64,000 nucleotides of DNA from Bacteroides congonensis. GTDB lineage: Bacteria; Bacteroidota; Bacteroidia; Bacteroidales; Bacteroidaceae. How positions within the stretch are numbered: position 1 is the first letter of the stretch; each line of letters starts with the position of its first letter. Positions 18,801 to 26,575 of the stretch are shown here, piece by piece. A program made the translations under genes and the position numbers. Location: positions 1,364,001-1,428,000 of the forward strand of contig NZ_FQXY01000010.1 in the NCBI RefSeq assembly GCF_900130125.1, written 5' to 3'. The notes under the pieces were generated by a model, which was not told the origin of the DNA, searched no databases, and was given only the letters and a program-made list of their open reading frames with translations.

Positions 18801-19011
18801 TGTGAATAGTACTTTTTGGATGCGTAATGGTAATTTTTTACGTTTCAAGACATTGGAAATCGGATATCGTTTTCACCGTTGCGGACGTATTTACCTGACT
18901 GGAGACAATCTGGCCGTTTTTAGTCCTTTTAAGGAATGGGATCCTGAGTTGGAGTGGTATAAATATCCACTACAGCGTACATTTAATATCGGGCTACAGT
19001 TAAATTTCTAG
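15880..19011 (+). CDS. SusC-like TonB-dependent outer-membrane transporter
   Basis: This 1043-residue protein has a long hydrophobic signal (to about residue 35), a carboxypeptidase-D-regulatory-like domain (~54-135: VTGTITDAVDGSPIIGANI), a TonB-box-like region (EVVIVGSGTQKK), a plug domain with the SusC signature FIRGVSTFGG and LKDASATAIYGARGANGV, and a C-terminal beta-barrel ending in a typical aromatic GLQLNF. It imports oligosaccharides across the outer membrane together with SusD, encoded 20 nt downstream. Transcription is expected from element C through the GH29 gene. An in-frame ATG at 15904 is an alternative start. No STN domain is seen, so anti-sigma control is not expected; this agrees with an HTCS-driven locus. 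Confidence 0.95.
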   Translation: MSNFNKKLMKYCLRKIAFVALGTFMVTSVTSLPVMAVPEVTGVMSTQQQNKRLVTGTITDAVDGSPIIGANITLKGSKTGVISDLDGNYSIQVNSTKDILVVSYIGYKTREVPVETSGIIDIKLSSDNEVLDEVVIVGSGTQKKVSVTGSISTVKGLELKAPSSSLTNSMAGKLAGVIVNTTSGEPGTASEFFIRGVSTFGGRATPLILLDDVEISSGDLNNIPAETIESFSILKDASATAIYGARGANGVMLITTKKGQENSKARINITLENSFNQPMNFPEFVDGATWMEMYNEAELTRNKSIRQGRYSRQQIEGTRYGLNPYIYPDVDWGDLIFKDFAANQRANINISGGGQKVTYYMSLNVNHDTGLLDSPKYYSWNNNINNMAYNFQNNISVKVTPTTTIDLNMNTQIRNNRGPKNSVDDLFKMMLTANPINFPAVFPAQEGDEHVKYGNSILTANYTRMNPYAYMATTFKQVDSNMLHTTLKIKQNLDFVTKGLSVNALVNFKNWSSSEYSRTIDPYYYRVKENSYDPKNPTTYELERLGTSGAQYINESGISKSGDRTIFMQFQLNYARQFGKHNVGGMLMYMQRDFKKEVLPNRNQGFSGRFTYDYGQRYLFEFNFGYNGTERLAKGERFEFFPAASIGWVMSNEKFFEPLHDKIDNLKLRASYGLVGSDETGTDYGHFLYLDKVELNNIKYSTGYDWNTTFGGPKISSYHVLDAGWERSKKLDIGLDMTLFRYWNITADYFYEKRSNILMQRKTWPSQLGYSATPWSNVGKVDNWGWEVSTSYHHAVNKNLSMDIRANFTYVENKYVYRDEPYTPYPWKRETGRPLNSTWGYIAEGLYQTEDEIKYGPKVELGSTAQVGDIKYRDLNGDGVINADDQGMISEFGKNPRIQYGFGLNINYKNFDLGVFFNGSAMRKIMLSGIHPFGESDYNIFKFVAEDYWTEANPNPNAAYPRLGLQKANSDNNVVNSTFWMRNGNFLRFKTLEIGYRFHRCGRIYLTGDNLAVFSPFKEWDPELEWYKYPLQRTFNIGLQLNF

Positions 19012-19031
19012 ACCTTTAAAATTTTGAATAT

Positions 19032-21014
19032 ATGAAACTATTGAATACAATTAAAATATTAAGCAGCTCATTGATCGTGTCACTGTGTTGCTTGACGGCT
19101 TCTTGTAATTTCCTTGAGATTGTTCCTGTGGAACAAGCTGACTTGGATGATGCAACACAAGATTTTAACAGTACTTTGGGATTCTTGCATTCTTGTTATG
19201 CAGGAATACAGTCACCTGTGGCTTTTGAAAATACAGAAGCTTCTGCAGATGAATATGCAATTCCATTAGAATATAGCCTGCAAGGTTATAACTCACTCAA
19301 AGTAGCTCATAATCTATTTACAGGTAATAACAACGATGGTGGTAAATGGAGTAACTATTACAGGTATATCGGGCAGATTCATCTGTTTCTACAGGAACTG
19401 AAAAAGGCGCCGGTAAGTGATTTGATGAAAGAAGAATGGGAGGCGGAAGCTTATTTTTTGATGGCTTATTATCATTTTGAAATATTACGTTGTTATGGAC
19501 CTTGTCCTATCAGTGACAGATTACTTCCGCAAACTGCTAGTGAAAATGAATATCCGGGGCGTATGCATTATGATTATGTGACTGATTGGATTGTTCGGTT
19601 ATTAGATGAGAAAGTACTGGCGGGTGACAAATTGCGGAATATCCGATCGAATACGGAAGTAGGTAGGGCTACTCGGCCTATTGCTCTGGCATTGAAAGCC
19701 AAAGTGTTGCTTTATGCAGCTTCTCCTTTGTGGAACGGTAAATTTCCTTATCCGGAGTGGAAAAATGTAAAGTTAGGGAAAACTATGGAGACTCCGGGAT
19801 ATGGTACAGCATTAGTTAGCACCACATATGATCGTGAAAAATGGGTACGTGCTGAGAAGGCTGCTCAGGAAGCATTGGATGCAGCTTTGGATGCCGGACA
19901 TTATTTATTTGGTACAAAAGCTGGTGATGAAAGTCTGCAGGAACAAAATAAACTTCCGATGCCTTATATTCCCAATATAAAGGGAACTGATGCTGAGATT
20001 AAGGCATTTCAAAATAAAGTGTTGACCCTGCGATACATGATGACAGCCAAAGGAAGTGAGGGAAATATGGAACTTCTTTGGGAATTGCATAAAACTACCA
20101 ACTTTGTTTTCGGAAGTATACCTAACAATATGATGAAACTTAATAATGGTTCTGAATATGGTGGTTGGAGTTCAACTTCTCCTTATTTGTATGCAGTAGA
20201 ACATTTTTATACCGATAAAGGAACGTTGCCTAAAATTGCTGCGTCAAAAAATGAATATCCTGCTGAAAGCAAATGGCTGGACCCGGCAGGGGTAACCGGT
20301 CGTTCGGAGCTGTTCAATATTTGTGTAGGGCGTGAGCCTAGATTTTATGCATGGTTAGGATTCCATCAAGGTGATTATTCTTCTCGTCTTGCTGATGGAC
20401 AACCGGTTCAAATAGATACGCGTGATCCGGATAGACAAGGATATAATCCGGCTAAATACAACCGAAACCATTTGGTAACAGGTTTTGCTATTCAAAAATT
20501 CTTAGATCCGAATACACAACTTAATACGTCTGGTGGTGGAGGCATTCCAAATCCTGCCTATCCGTTGATTCGTATGGCAGATCTTTATTTGATGTTGGCA
20601 GAATGTCAGGCCAATTTGTCTTCAGATGGTAAGTCGGACGCTTATGCAACTGATGCACTTAAGAATCTTAATGCTGTACATCAGCGTGCCGGTTTGAAGG
20701 CAATTACAAAAGAGGATTTGACGGATCTGCCATTGATGGAGTGGATCAAGAACGAACGTTATGTAGAATTCTATGGAGAAGGCCAGCGTTACTTTGACGT
20801 ACGTCGTTGGGTGGAAGGTGGCAAATATCTGGCTGCCGGAAAGCGTGAAGGGTTGAGAGCAGAAGAAAAAGGGTTGGAATATGATGAATTCAGACAGCGC
20901 ATTAAGGTAAATCAACCTTATGACTGGAATAACAGGCAGTATATACTCCCCATTTATTATGTTGACGTCAATTCTAATCCGCAGTTGGTTCAAGCTCCCG
21001 GTTATAGTAATTAA
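19032..21014 (+). CDS. SusD-like surface glycan-binding lipoprotein
   Basis: The 660-residue lipoprotein has lipobox LTASC, followed by NFLEIVP as in other SusD proteins. The SusD-like N-terminal half carries TPR-like helices (YYRYIGQIHLFLQEL, EAEAYFLMAYYHFEILRCYGPCPI) and the C-terminal RagB/SusD half ends with the typical IKNERYVEFYGEGQRYFDVRRW. SusD proteins cap the SusC barrel and present oligosaccharides to it. It lies 20 nt after SusC and 17 nt before the next lipoprotein gene. At 660 residues it is longer than the common 500-600. Confidence 0.95.
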   Translation: MKLLNTIKILSSSLIVSLCCLTASCNFLEIVPVEQADLDDATQDFNSTLGFLHSCYAGIQSPVAFENTEASADEYAIPLEYSLQGYNSLKVAHNLFTGNNNDGGKWSNYYRYIGQIHLFLQELKKAPVSDLMKEEWEAEAYFLMAYYHFEILRCYGPCPISDRLLPQTASENEYPGRMHYDYVTDWIVRLLDEKVLAGDKLRNIRSNTEVGRATRPIALALKAKVLLYAASPLWNGKFPYPEWKNVKLGKTMETPGYGTALVSTTYDREKWVRAEKAAQEALDAALDAGHYLFGTKAGDESLQEQNKLPMPYIPNIKGTDAEIKAFQNKVLTLRYMMTAKGSEGNMELLWELHKTTNFVFGSIPNNMMKLNNGSEYGGWSSTSPYLYAVEHFYTDKGTLPKIAASKNEYPAESKWLDPAGVTGRSELFNICVGREPRFYAWLGFHQGDYSSRLADGQPVQIDTRDPDRQGYNPAKYNRNHLVTGFAIQKFLDPNTQLNTSGGGGIPNPAYPLIRMADLYLMLAECQANLSSDGKSDAYATDALKNLNAVHQRAGLKAITKEDLTDLPLMEWIKNERYVEFYGEGQRYFDVRRWVEGGKYLAAGKREGLRAEEKGLEYDEFRQRIKVNQPYDWNNRQYILPIYYVDVNSNPQLVQAPGYSN

Positions 21015-21031
21015 TTATAAATATGTGCTGT

Positions 21032-22465
21032 ATGAAAACAAAATATATTATTTTATTTCTTCTTGGAGTGACTGTGACTTTTCTTTCCTGTGAAGACGGT
21101 AATAAAAACTTCACGGAAGAATTTGATTCTGTTTACTATTATCAGAAGGAAGGTGTCAATGAATTTGACTTTTATAGTGTGAATAATGCAAAAGTTCAAA
21201 CCATCACTATTGGAAGAGGAGGGCACGGTTTGAGTGGAACTTCCACTATAAATCTGATTCCTTTTACGCAAGTAGAGATGGATGAGTATAATCAATCAAT
21301 TGATGGTAACTATAAGCTTTTAGCCTCTCAATATTATGATATGCCTACATCGGTAGTTTTCGAAGAAGGGGTAGAATATAGGAATGTAGATGTGGTGTTC
21401 AAGGGAAATATGAGCGAGTTGGCAAAAACAGGCGAGTACATGTTGCCTATTCGTTTGGAGGCTGATTATGGGACGGTAAACGATAATAAAAGTATCGTTT
21501 ATTTCAAGCCGAATATAATTGTACCCAGCATTATTATGGAGCCCACAGGGGTTCATGTGATTAGAATGGAAGAGGGCAAAAGGGAAAAACAGAATTTTGA
21601 GCTTTCTTTTTATCTGGACGTGAGAAACGAATGGGATCTTAAATTAAGAATAGAGAACAATGAGGATGAGTTAAATAAAGCAGTGCAACGGTATAATGAG
21701 ACAATGGGAGTTGATTATATCTTATTGCCCAAGGAGAACCGAACGTTTGAGTCTACGATATTGTTTCCGGCAGGGGAGGCTCTTGCTTCTTCTTTCGTGG
21801 AGGTGAGTAATGACAATTTAACGATGGATGATTATTTGATTCCAATCATTCCGAAGAAAGTGGTAGGTATGCCATTTGATGTAAGGGAAGCAATTTGTTA
21901 TATTCATGTAATGGTTACAGGTGAACTGAAACTTATTTCTTTGACCGAAGATATGTTAACTTCAAATAGTATCCAGTCGGGAAATCCACTCAAGAATATG
22001 CTTGATCCTGATATTAAAACATATTATGAATCAATTTGGACCAGTAATACAGATCCTAAGCATGATCCAAAATATGGTGTGTATATTGATATAGATGTAT
22101 CCAATATCACTCCTATGATACAGAAGCAGATTAAGATTGATTATTCGACTAGAGAGTATGCTAATGCCGTGCCGAATCAGATTATACTATATGTAGGAAC
22201 AGATAAGGATAATTTGAGAAAAGTGGGCGAATTGAGTGTAACGAAAAACAATTTGCCTAAAAAGGGCGGGGTATGGACGGATGATCCGGAACAAAATGTA
22301 GATATGCCGCAATTCTCGGTAGGACGCCAAGAGATATCTTTGGTTCGAGTATCCTTTATGTCTAGTGCTAATGGTACACAAGTTAAAAACCTGACACAAA
22401 CGGGAGCTGTGAGTGGAGACCAAAATTCGGTGGCATTGTCTGGATTTAAATTGTATGGCCAATAA
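21032..22465 (+). CDS. DUF1735-type surface glycan-binding lipoprotein
   Basis: The 477-residue product starts at the ATG at 21032; an in-frame ATG at 21023 adds only MCC and gives a poorer signal. The lipobox is FLSC, followed by acidic EDGNK, consistent with surface export. Two DUF1735-like modules follow (FDFYSVNNAKVQTITI; FELSFYLDVRNEWDLKL), then a C-terminal F5/8-type C-like domain (~325-477: SIWTSNTDPKHDPKYGVYIDID). It is a SusE/F-position glycan-binding protein in the SusCD operon. The C-terminal domain is clearly related to that of the next gene, which suggests duplication. Confidence 0.88.
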   Translation: MKTKYIILFLLGVTVTFLSCEDGNKNFTEEFDSVYYYQKEGVNEFDFYSVNNAKVQTITIGRGGHGLSGTSTINLIPFTQVEMDEYNQSIDGNYKLLASQYYDMPTSVVFEEGVEYRNVDVVFKGNMSELAKTGEYMLPIRLEADYGTVNDNKSIVYFKPNIIVPSIIMEPTGVHVIRMEEGKREKQNFELSFYLDVRNEWDLKLRIENNEDELNKAVQRYNETMGVDYILLPKENRTFESTILFPAGEALASSFVEVSNDNLTMDDYLIPIIPKKVVGMPFDVREAICYIHVMVTGELKLISLTEDMLTSNSIQSGNPLKNMLDPDIKTYYESIWTSNTDPKHDPKYGVYIDIDVSNITPMIQKQIKIDYSTREYANAVPNQIILYVGTDKDNLRKVGELSVTKNNLPKKGGVWTDDPEQNVDMPQFSVGRQEISLVRVSFMSSANGTQVKNLTQTGAVSGDQNSVALSGFKLYGQ

Positions 22466-22530
22466 TTGTGTGAAAATTGTGGTTAGTAAAGTGATTGTTT
22501 AACATATCATAAAATGAAAAACAAAAACAT

Positions 22531-24654
22531 ATGAAAATTTTGGTAAAAAATATATGGAGAATCATTCCTATGCTACTGTTATCTGTTGCAATGGGAAGTT
22601 GTAACGACGATGATGATGCTATGTCGTCATTCTTCGAACTATCTTCTACAGATTTGGAATGTAACAGTAGTAATGTTGTTGATGTTGTAGTACCTATGGA
22701 CGGTCAAACATATAAGTTAATAGTAAAATCTTCTGTGGATGTAACTTGGACAACTAAGTATGAAGGCGAAAGTTGGTTGGTAGCTACACCTGTAACTGCG
22801 CAAAGTGGCGATGGAGAAATTTTGATTGTCGCATCAAGTAATCCGACTAATATAAAAAACCGGACAGCTACAGTGACTATTAAGAATAGTATTAATGACG
22901 AGGTTTATAAGTATGCATTTACACAGCAATATGATCCAAATCAAATGGTGCAAAAAGAAGATCGGTATACTTGTATTTATTATAATGAAGATAGGTATAA
23001 CAAGGAAAAAACGGTTTATGCTATTCCCATAAATAAGGTAGAAGGAAATGTTTCTATAACTGCATTGAGTCAAGAGGATTTGGACAAGTATAATGATGAT
23101 AATCTTACTGCATATGAACTTCTTCCCATAGAATGTTATTCATTGCCGAATGGGATAAATGTTGATGGAAAGGTAGAGGTTGAATTCATCAATAAGGAGA
23201 TTGGTAAATTAGATCAGAACAAGGAGTATATGTTGCCAATAAGTATTTCTGTCGGTGATAGAAAGGTAGAACTGATTTGGTTGGTGGTAGACGTACATAA
23301 ACGGGACATTTCCAGAGATGTGAAAGAATTCGATTTCTATAATGCTAATCAAGATATTACTACTCTGCTAACTATTGATAAAGAAGAGGGAGAACTTACT
23401 CTTGTTCCATTCACACAAGAAGATTTGGATATGCATAATTCTGAGTTTGGAACAACATACATGTCTATTCCTGCAGAATATATTATTATACCTTCTGGTA
23501 CCGTTGATTTTGAAGAATCGGAATTGTCGAAGGATATAGAAATTGTATTTACAAAAGAAGTAGGAGAATTAGGAGTTGAAGATAAGGAGTATGTCAGTGG
23601 CATTCGTGTTTATGTAGACGGGCTTCCTTTTAAAGAAGTTTTTATGAAGCCTCATATAACCACTCCTGTTGTAACAATGGATTCAAAGGAGTATAAGCAT
23701 GTACTTATTTTGAATGAAGGAGAGAAAAAGGCATCTTATGATTTTAAACTTTCTCTTGATGTAATCAATCAGTGGGAGTTCGCTGTAGAATTTGAAGAAG
23801 ATGAAACAATTCTACAGAGCTTGGTTGAGAAATATAACCAAGCTAATGGCGTTTCTTATGAGTTATTGCCTATAACTAACTGTAGTTTGTCGTCTTCTGA
23901 ATTTACAAAAGAAGATAATTATAAATTGGTTACTGCTACGTTATCCGGTGATGGCTTGGAATTGGGTAAAAATTATTTATATCCGATTAGTCCAACAAAA
24001 TGTAGTGATGATAGTCCCTTTAGAGTGCAAGAAAAAGTAGCTTACGTTCATGTGATTGTAGAAAATAAAGTCAATTCAATTGACGATTTGCTTCCAATAC
24101 CCTTAACTACTGACATGCTAAAGGCAAGTGGTACGGATGGAGGAAATGTGGTTGGCAATTTGCTAAAGGGTGATGGTAGCTATTGGCAGTCTATTTGGTA
24201 TACTAATAATGGTCAAACAGATCCTAAGATTGATTCGAAATATGGTGTATATCTTGATATTGATTTTTCTAAGCAACTTCTTTCACAAGCATTCTCTTTT
24301 AATTATCAACCAAGAAATTGGCCTAATGCAGTACCTAATGAGATAGTGGTTTATGCAGGAACATCTGAGGATGATTTAAAGAAAATTGGAGGACTGAAGT
24401 TTGATGACAATATATTACCGTTCGAAAAAGATACTTGGATAGGGCGCTCTAGCTTCGAAGATAAATCAAAAATGTTACTCTTTAGATTGGAAGAAAGTGG
24501 ACTTTCTTTGATCCGATTGTCGTTTTTATCCAATCGTGACAAGACCGGTAGCAATAATACTGTAAAAGATATAGTCGGTTTTGATTGGGGGAAATGGACG
24601 AGTGGAGACTATCCATGTGTCGCTCTCCAACAGCTGAAGGTGTATGGTAAATAA
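22531..24654 (+). CDS. BACON + DUF1735 surface lipoprotein
   Basis: The 707-residue lipoprotein has lipobox MGSC (Cys24) followed by NDDDDA, an acidic stretch resembling the Bacteroidetes surface-export signal. A BACON domain (~40-135: VTWTTKYEGESWLVATP, TATVTIKNS) is followed by three DUF1735-like modules, and the end (~525-707) matches the C-terminal domain of the 21032 gene (YWQSIWYTNNGQTDPKIDSKYGVYLDID reads as a clear relative). It likely holds glycan or mucin-type substrate at the cell surface; BACON domains often act as spacers in such proteins. It is followed by a 121-nt gap with a stem-loop. Confidence 0.87.
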   Translation: MKILVKNIWRIIPMLLLSVAMGSCNDDDDAMSSFFELSSTDLECNSSNVVDVVVPMDGQTYKLIVKSSVDVTWTTKYEGESWLVATPVTAQSGDGEILIVASSNPTNIKNRTATVTIKNSINDEVYKYAFTQQYDPNQMVQKEDRYTCIYYNEDRYNKEKTVYAIPINKVEGNVSITALSQEDLDKYNDDNLTAYELLPIECYSLPNGINVDGKVEVEFINKEIGKLDQNKEYMLPISISVGDRKVELIWLVVDVHKRDISRDVKEFDFYNANQDITTLLTIDKEEGELTLVPFTQEDLDMHNSEFGTTYMSIPAEYIIIPSGTVDFEESELSKDIEIVFTKEVGELGVEDKEYVSGIRVYVDGLPFKEVFMKPHITTPVVTMDSKEYKHVLILNEGEKKASYDFKLSLDVINQWEFAVEFEEDETILQSLVEKYNQANGVSYELLPITNCSLSSSEFTKEDNYKLVTATLSGDGLELGKNYLYPISPTKCSDDSPFRVQEKVAYVHVIVENKVNSIDDLLPIPLTTDMLKASGTDGGNVVGNLLKGDGSYWQSIWYTNNGQTDPKIDSKYGVYLDIDFSKQLLSQAFSFNYQPRNWPNAVPNEIVVYAGTSEDDLKKIGGLKFDDNILPFEKDTWIGRSSFEDKSKMLLFRLEESGLSLIRLSFLSNRDKTGSNNTVKDIVGFDWGKWTSGDYPCVALQQLKVYGK

Positions 24655-24691
24655 TGAATTAATTATTTGCGCTGTAGACTGTAACAATACG

Positions 24692-24735
24692 TATCATCTC
24701 CTTTTTGCTTGTTTTTTAGTAAAATGGAGGTGATA
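24692..24735 (+). other. Intra-operon stem-loop upstream of the BACON-HExxH gene
   Basis: TATCATCTCCTTTTT (24692-24706) pairs with AAAATGGAGGTGATA (24721-24735): 13 Watson-Crick pairs, one G:U and one mismatch. The loop is T-rich, and no T-run follows the right arm. A partial terminator, RNA processing site or stability element would each fit. Confidence 0.55.
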
Positions 24736-24775
24736 TAAAAAGTTTTTAAAGTTAAATCATAAAAGAGAAACAAAT

Positions 24776-26446
24776 ATGAATATTTTGAAATGGATATGGA
24801 AGATTCTTCCTATAATGTTATTGGCTGTTACAGCAACTAGCTGTAGTGATGACGATGATAAAGGTAAGAGAGAGATGCCACTCTCTTTTGAGGTAAATTC
24901 TTTGAGTTTGGTTTGTAATTATACCCGTCCGGTCATTGTTAATGCTCCTTTTACAGGAAAGGATTATCACTTGACGGTTACAGCTTCCCCAGAGGTAACA
25001 TGGAAAGTGGAAGTGGTAAGCGGAGACTTGGTTACCGCCACTCCTTCGGGCGAACAAAGTGGCAATGGTGAGATTACTCTCACGGTGGCTGCAAATCCCG
25101 ATAAAGACTCCGGGAAAAAAAGTGAGGTAATGATAACTAACAGTGCCAACGAGGATATCTATAGGTTTGTATTTACACAGGTAGAAAAAGTTCTTCTTAT
25201 TCCGGAATATACTATGATCGGACAAAATGGACCGGAGCTTTTTGAAAATGAAAATAGCAAGTTTAATAAACATTACATGAAAGAAAGTGACAATGTGGCT
25301 CTCTTTTGGGAAAAATCATTTGGTACCAACCCACAAAATGCAGAGCGAAAGTTCAATCCGGATGATTTGCTGAAAATGGCGGAAGAAGTATATGATTTTA
25401 TGAAATATGACTTATACTTTGGGAGTAAGGAGGAATCAGTCACGAATAAATATAAACTTATTGTATATGTGATAAATGATGATGGAGGCGGTGCTACCGG
25501 TGGAGGAAATTATCCCGTGGGTGAGTTGGCTATTCGTCCGGGACATGCAAAAAACACCAATATGGTGTATCATGAAGTATCTCATAGTTTCCAATATATG
25601 GCTTTATGGGATTCTGGTATTAAGAATGCTTGGTTTCCCGGCCCATTGTTTGAGATGACTTCTCAGTGGACATTGCTTCGCCGTTCACCGGAATGGATTG
25701 ATCAGGAATTTAATCATTTTACGAATTATATCAGTGGTACGCATCGTTCGTTGGGGCATAGTGACAATGCATACAATAATCCATATATGTTTGAATATTG
25801 GGCGAATAAACATGGGGTAGAAATTATGAGCAGAATATTTCAAGAGACAACTTTGGATGATAAGACAGAAGATGGACAGCTCAACTTTATTAAAACCTAT
25901 AAACGTTTGACTCACATAAGTCAAGAACAACTCAATGAGGAAATGTATGATGCGGCATCCCGTTTCATTACTTGGGATCTGCCTCGTATAGAGATGGCGT
26001 ATGCTGCCAGAGGGGCAAATGTGCACACTTGTCAATTGATTCAATTGGGGGTAACTTATCGAATTGCGCCTGAACGCTGTCCGAGTAACTATGGATATAA
26101 CGGTATTAAATTGACTGTACCGGAAGCGGGAACTACAGTTAAGGTTAATTTTAGAGGCATTATACAGAGTGGGGATTATAATATTTCCAAACCCAATAAT
26201 GCTGAATGGAGATATGGATTTTTGGCAGTATTAAAAGATGGTTCACGTGTATATGGAGAACCGAGTAAGGAAGACATCGGATCTGCAAGTCTTCAAGTTC
26301 CCGAGAATACGGAGCATCTTTGGTTAGTAGTGACTGCCACTCCCAAAGAAATTTATGATACAGGAGCTGAAAACCAATGGCCTTACCAATTTACATTGGA
26401 TAATACGGAGCCGGACGGTGACAAATGTAGAGTAATTAAGAAGTAA
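24776..26446 (+). CDS. BACON-domain HExxH metallopeptidase-like surface lipoprotein
   Basis: The 556-residue lipoprotein has lipobox TSC (Cys23) followed by SDDDD, again resembling a surface-export signal. A BACON domain spans ~37-136 (LTVTASPEVTWKVEV ... SEVMITNSANEDIYRFVFTQ). The rest (~140-556) is homologous to the 444-residue protein at 6932: LFWEKSFG, zinc motif HEVSH at 266-270, Glu293 in FEMTSQW as probable third ligand, NEEMYDAASRFITWDLPRI and GYNGIKLTVP. Catalytic function is inferred from the conserved HExxH and glutamate only. The BACON module probably holds it away from the membrane or on a glycoprotein. It is bracketed by two stem-loops (24692-24735 and 26457-26517), so its mRNA segment may be processed or expressed differently from its neighbours. 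Confidence 0.8.
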   Translation: MNILKWIWKILPIMLLAVTATSCSDDDDKGKREMPLSFEVNSLSLVCNYTRPVIVNAPFTGKDYHLTVTASPEVTWKVEVVSGDLVTATPSGEQSGNGEITLTVAANPDKDSGKKSEVMITNSANEDIYRFVFTQVEKVLLIPEYTMIGQNGPELFENENSKFNKHYMKESDNVALFWEKSFGTNPQNAERKFNPDDLLKMAEEVYDFMKYDLYFGSKEESVTNKYKLIVYVINDDGGGATGGGNYPVGELAIRPGHAKNTNMVYHEVSHSFQYMALWDSGIKNAWFPGPLFEMTSQWTLLRRSPEWIDQEFNHFTNYISGTHRSLGHSDNAYNNPYMFEYWANKHGVEIMSRIFQETTLDDKTEDGQLNFIKTYKRLTHISQEQLNEEMYDAASRFITWDLPRIEMAYAARGANVHTCQLIQLGVTYRIAPERCPSNYGYNGIKLTVPEAGTTVKVNFRGIIQSGDYNISKPNNAEWRYGFLAVLKDGSRVYGEPSKEDIGSASLQVPENTEHLWLVVTATPKEIYDTGAENQWPYQFTLDNTEPDGDKCRVIKK

Positions 26447-26456
26447 AATCTCAGTG

Positions 26457-26517
26457 AACGAATGATTATCTTTGGAGAAGCTGTTTCAAAATGCTATTTT
26501 AAAGATAATCATTTGTT
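26457..26517 (+). other. Long perfect intergenic stem-loop
   Basis: AATGATTATCTTT (26461-26473) and AAAGATAATCATT (26501-26513) are perfectly complementary. Pairing extends outward through a G:U and three more pairs (AAC at 26457-26459 with GTT at 26515-26517), giving 17 bp around a 27-nt loop. It is followed by TGCTTTTGTC, not a T-run. An ATG at 26462 inside the left arm opens a frame joined to the GH2 gene, but that extension is hydrophilic and unlikely to be translated. Confidence 0.7.
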
Positions 26518-26575
26518 GCTTTTGTCAATGTGCATCGTTATAAAATTGAAACCGGATAAATTAAGGCTAGTAGAT

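Noticed and set aside
26462..26575. Upstream start for the GH2 gene at 26576
   Set aside because: The extension starts in a stem-loop arm, is hydrophilic and would bury the clear signal peptide at 26576.
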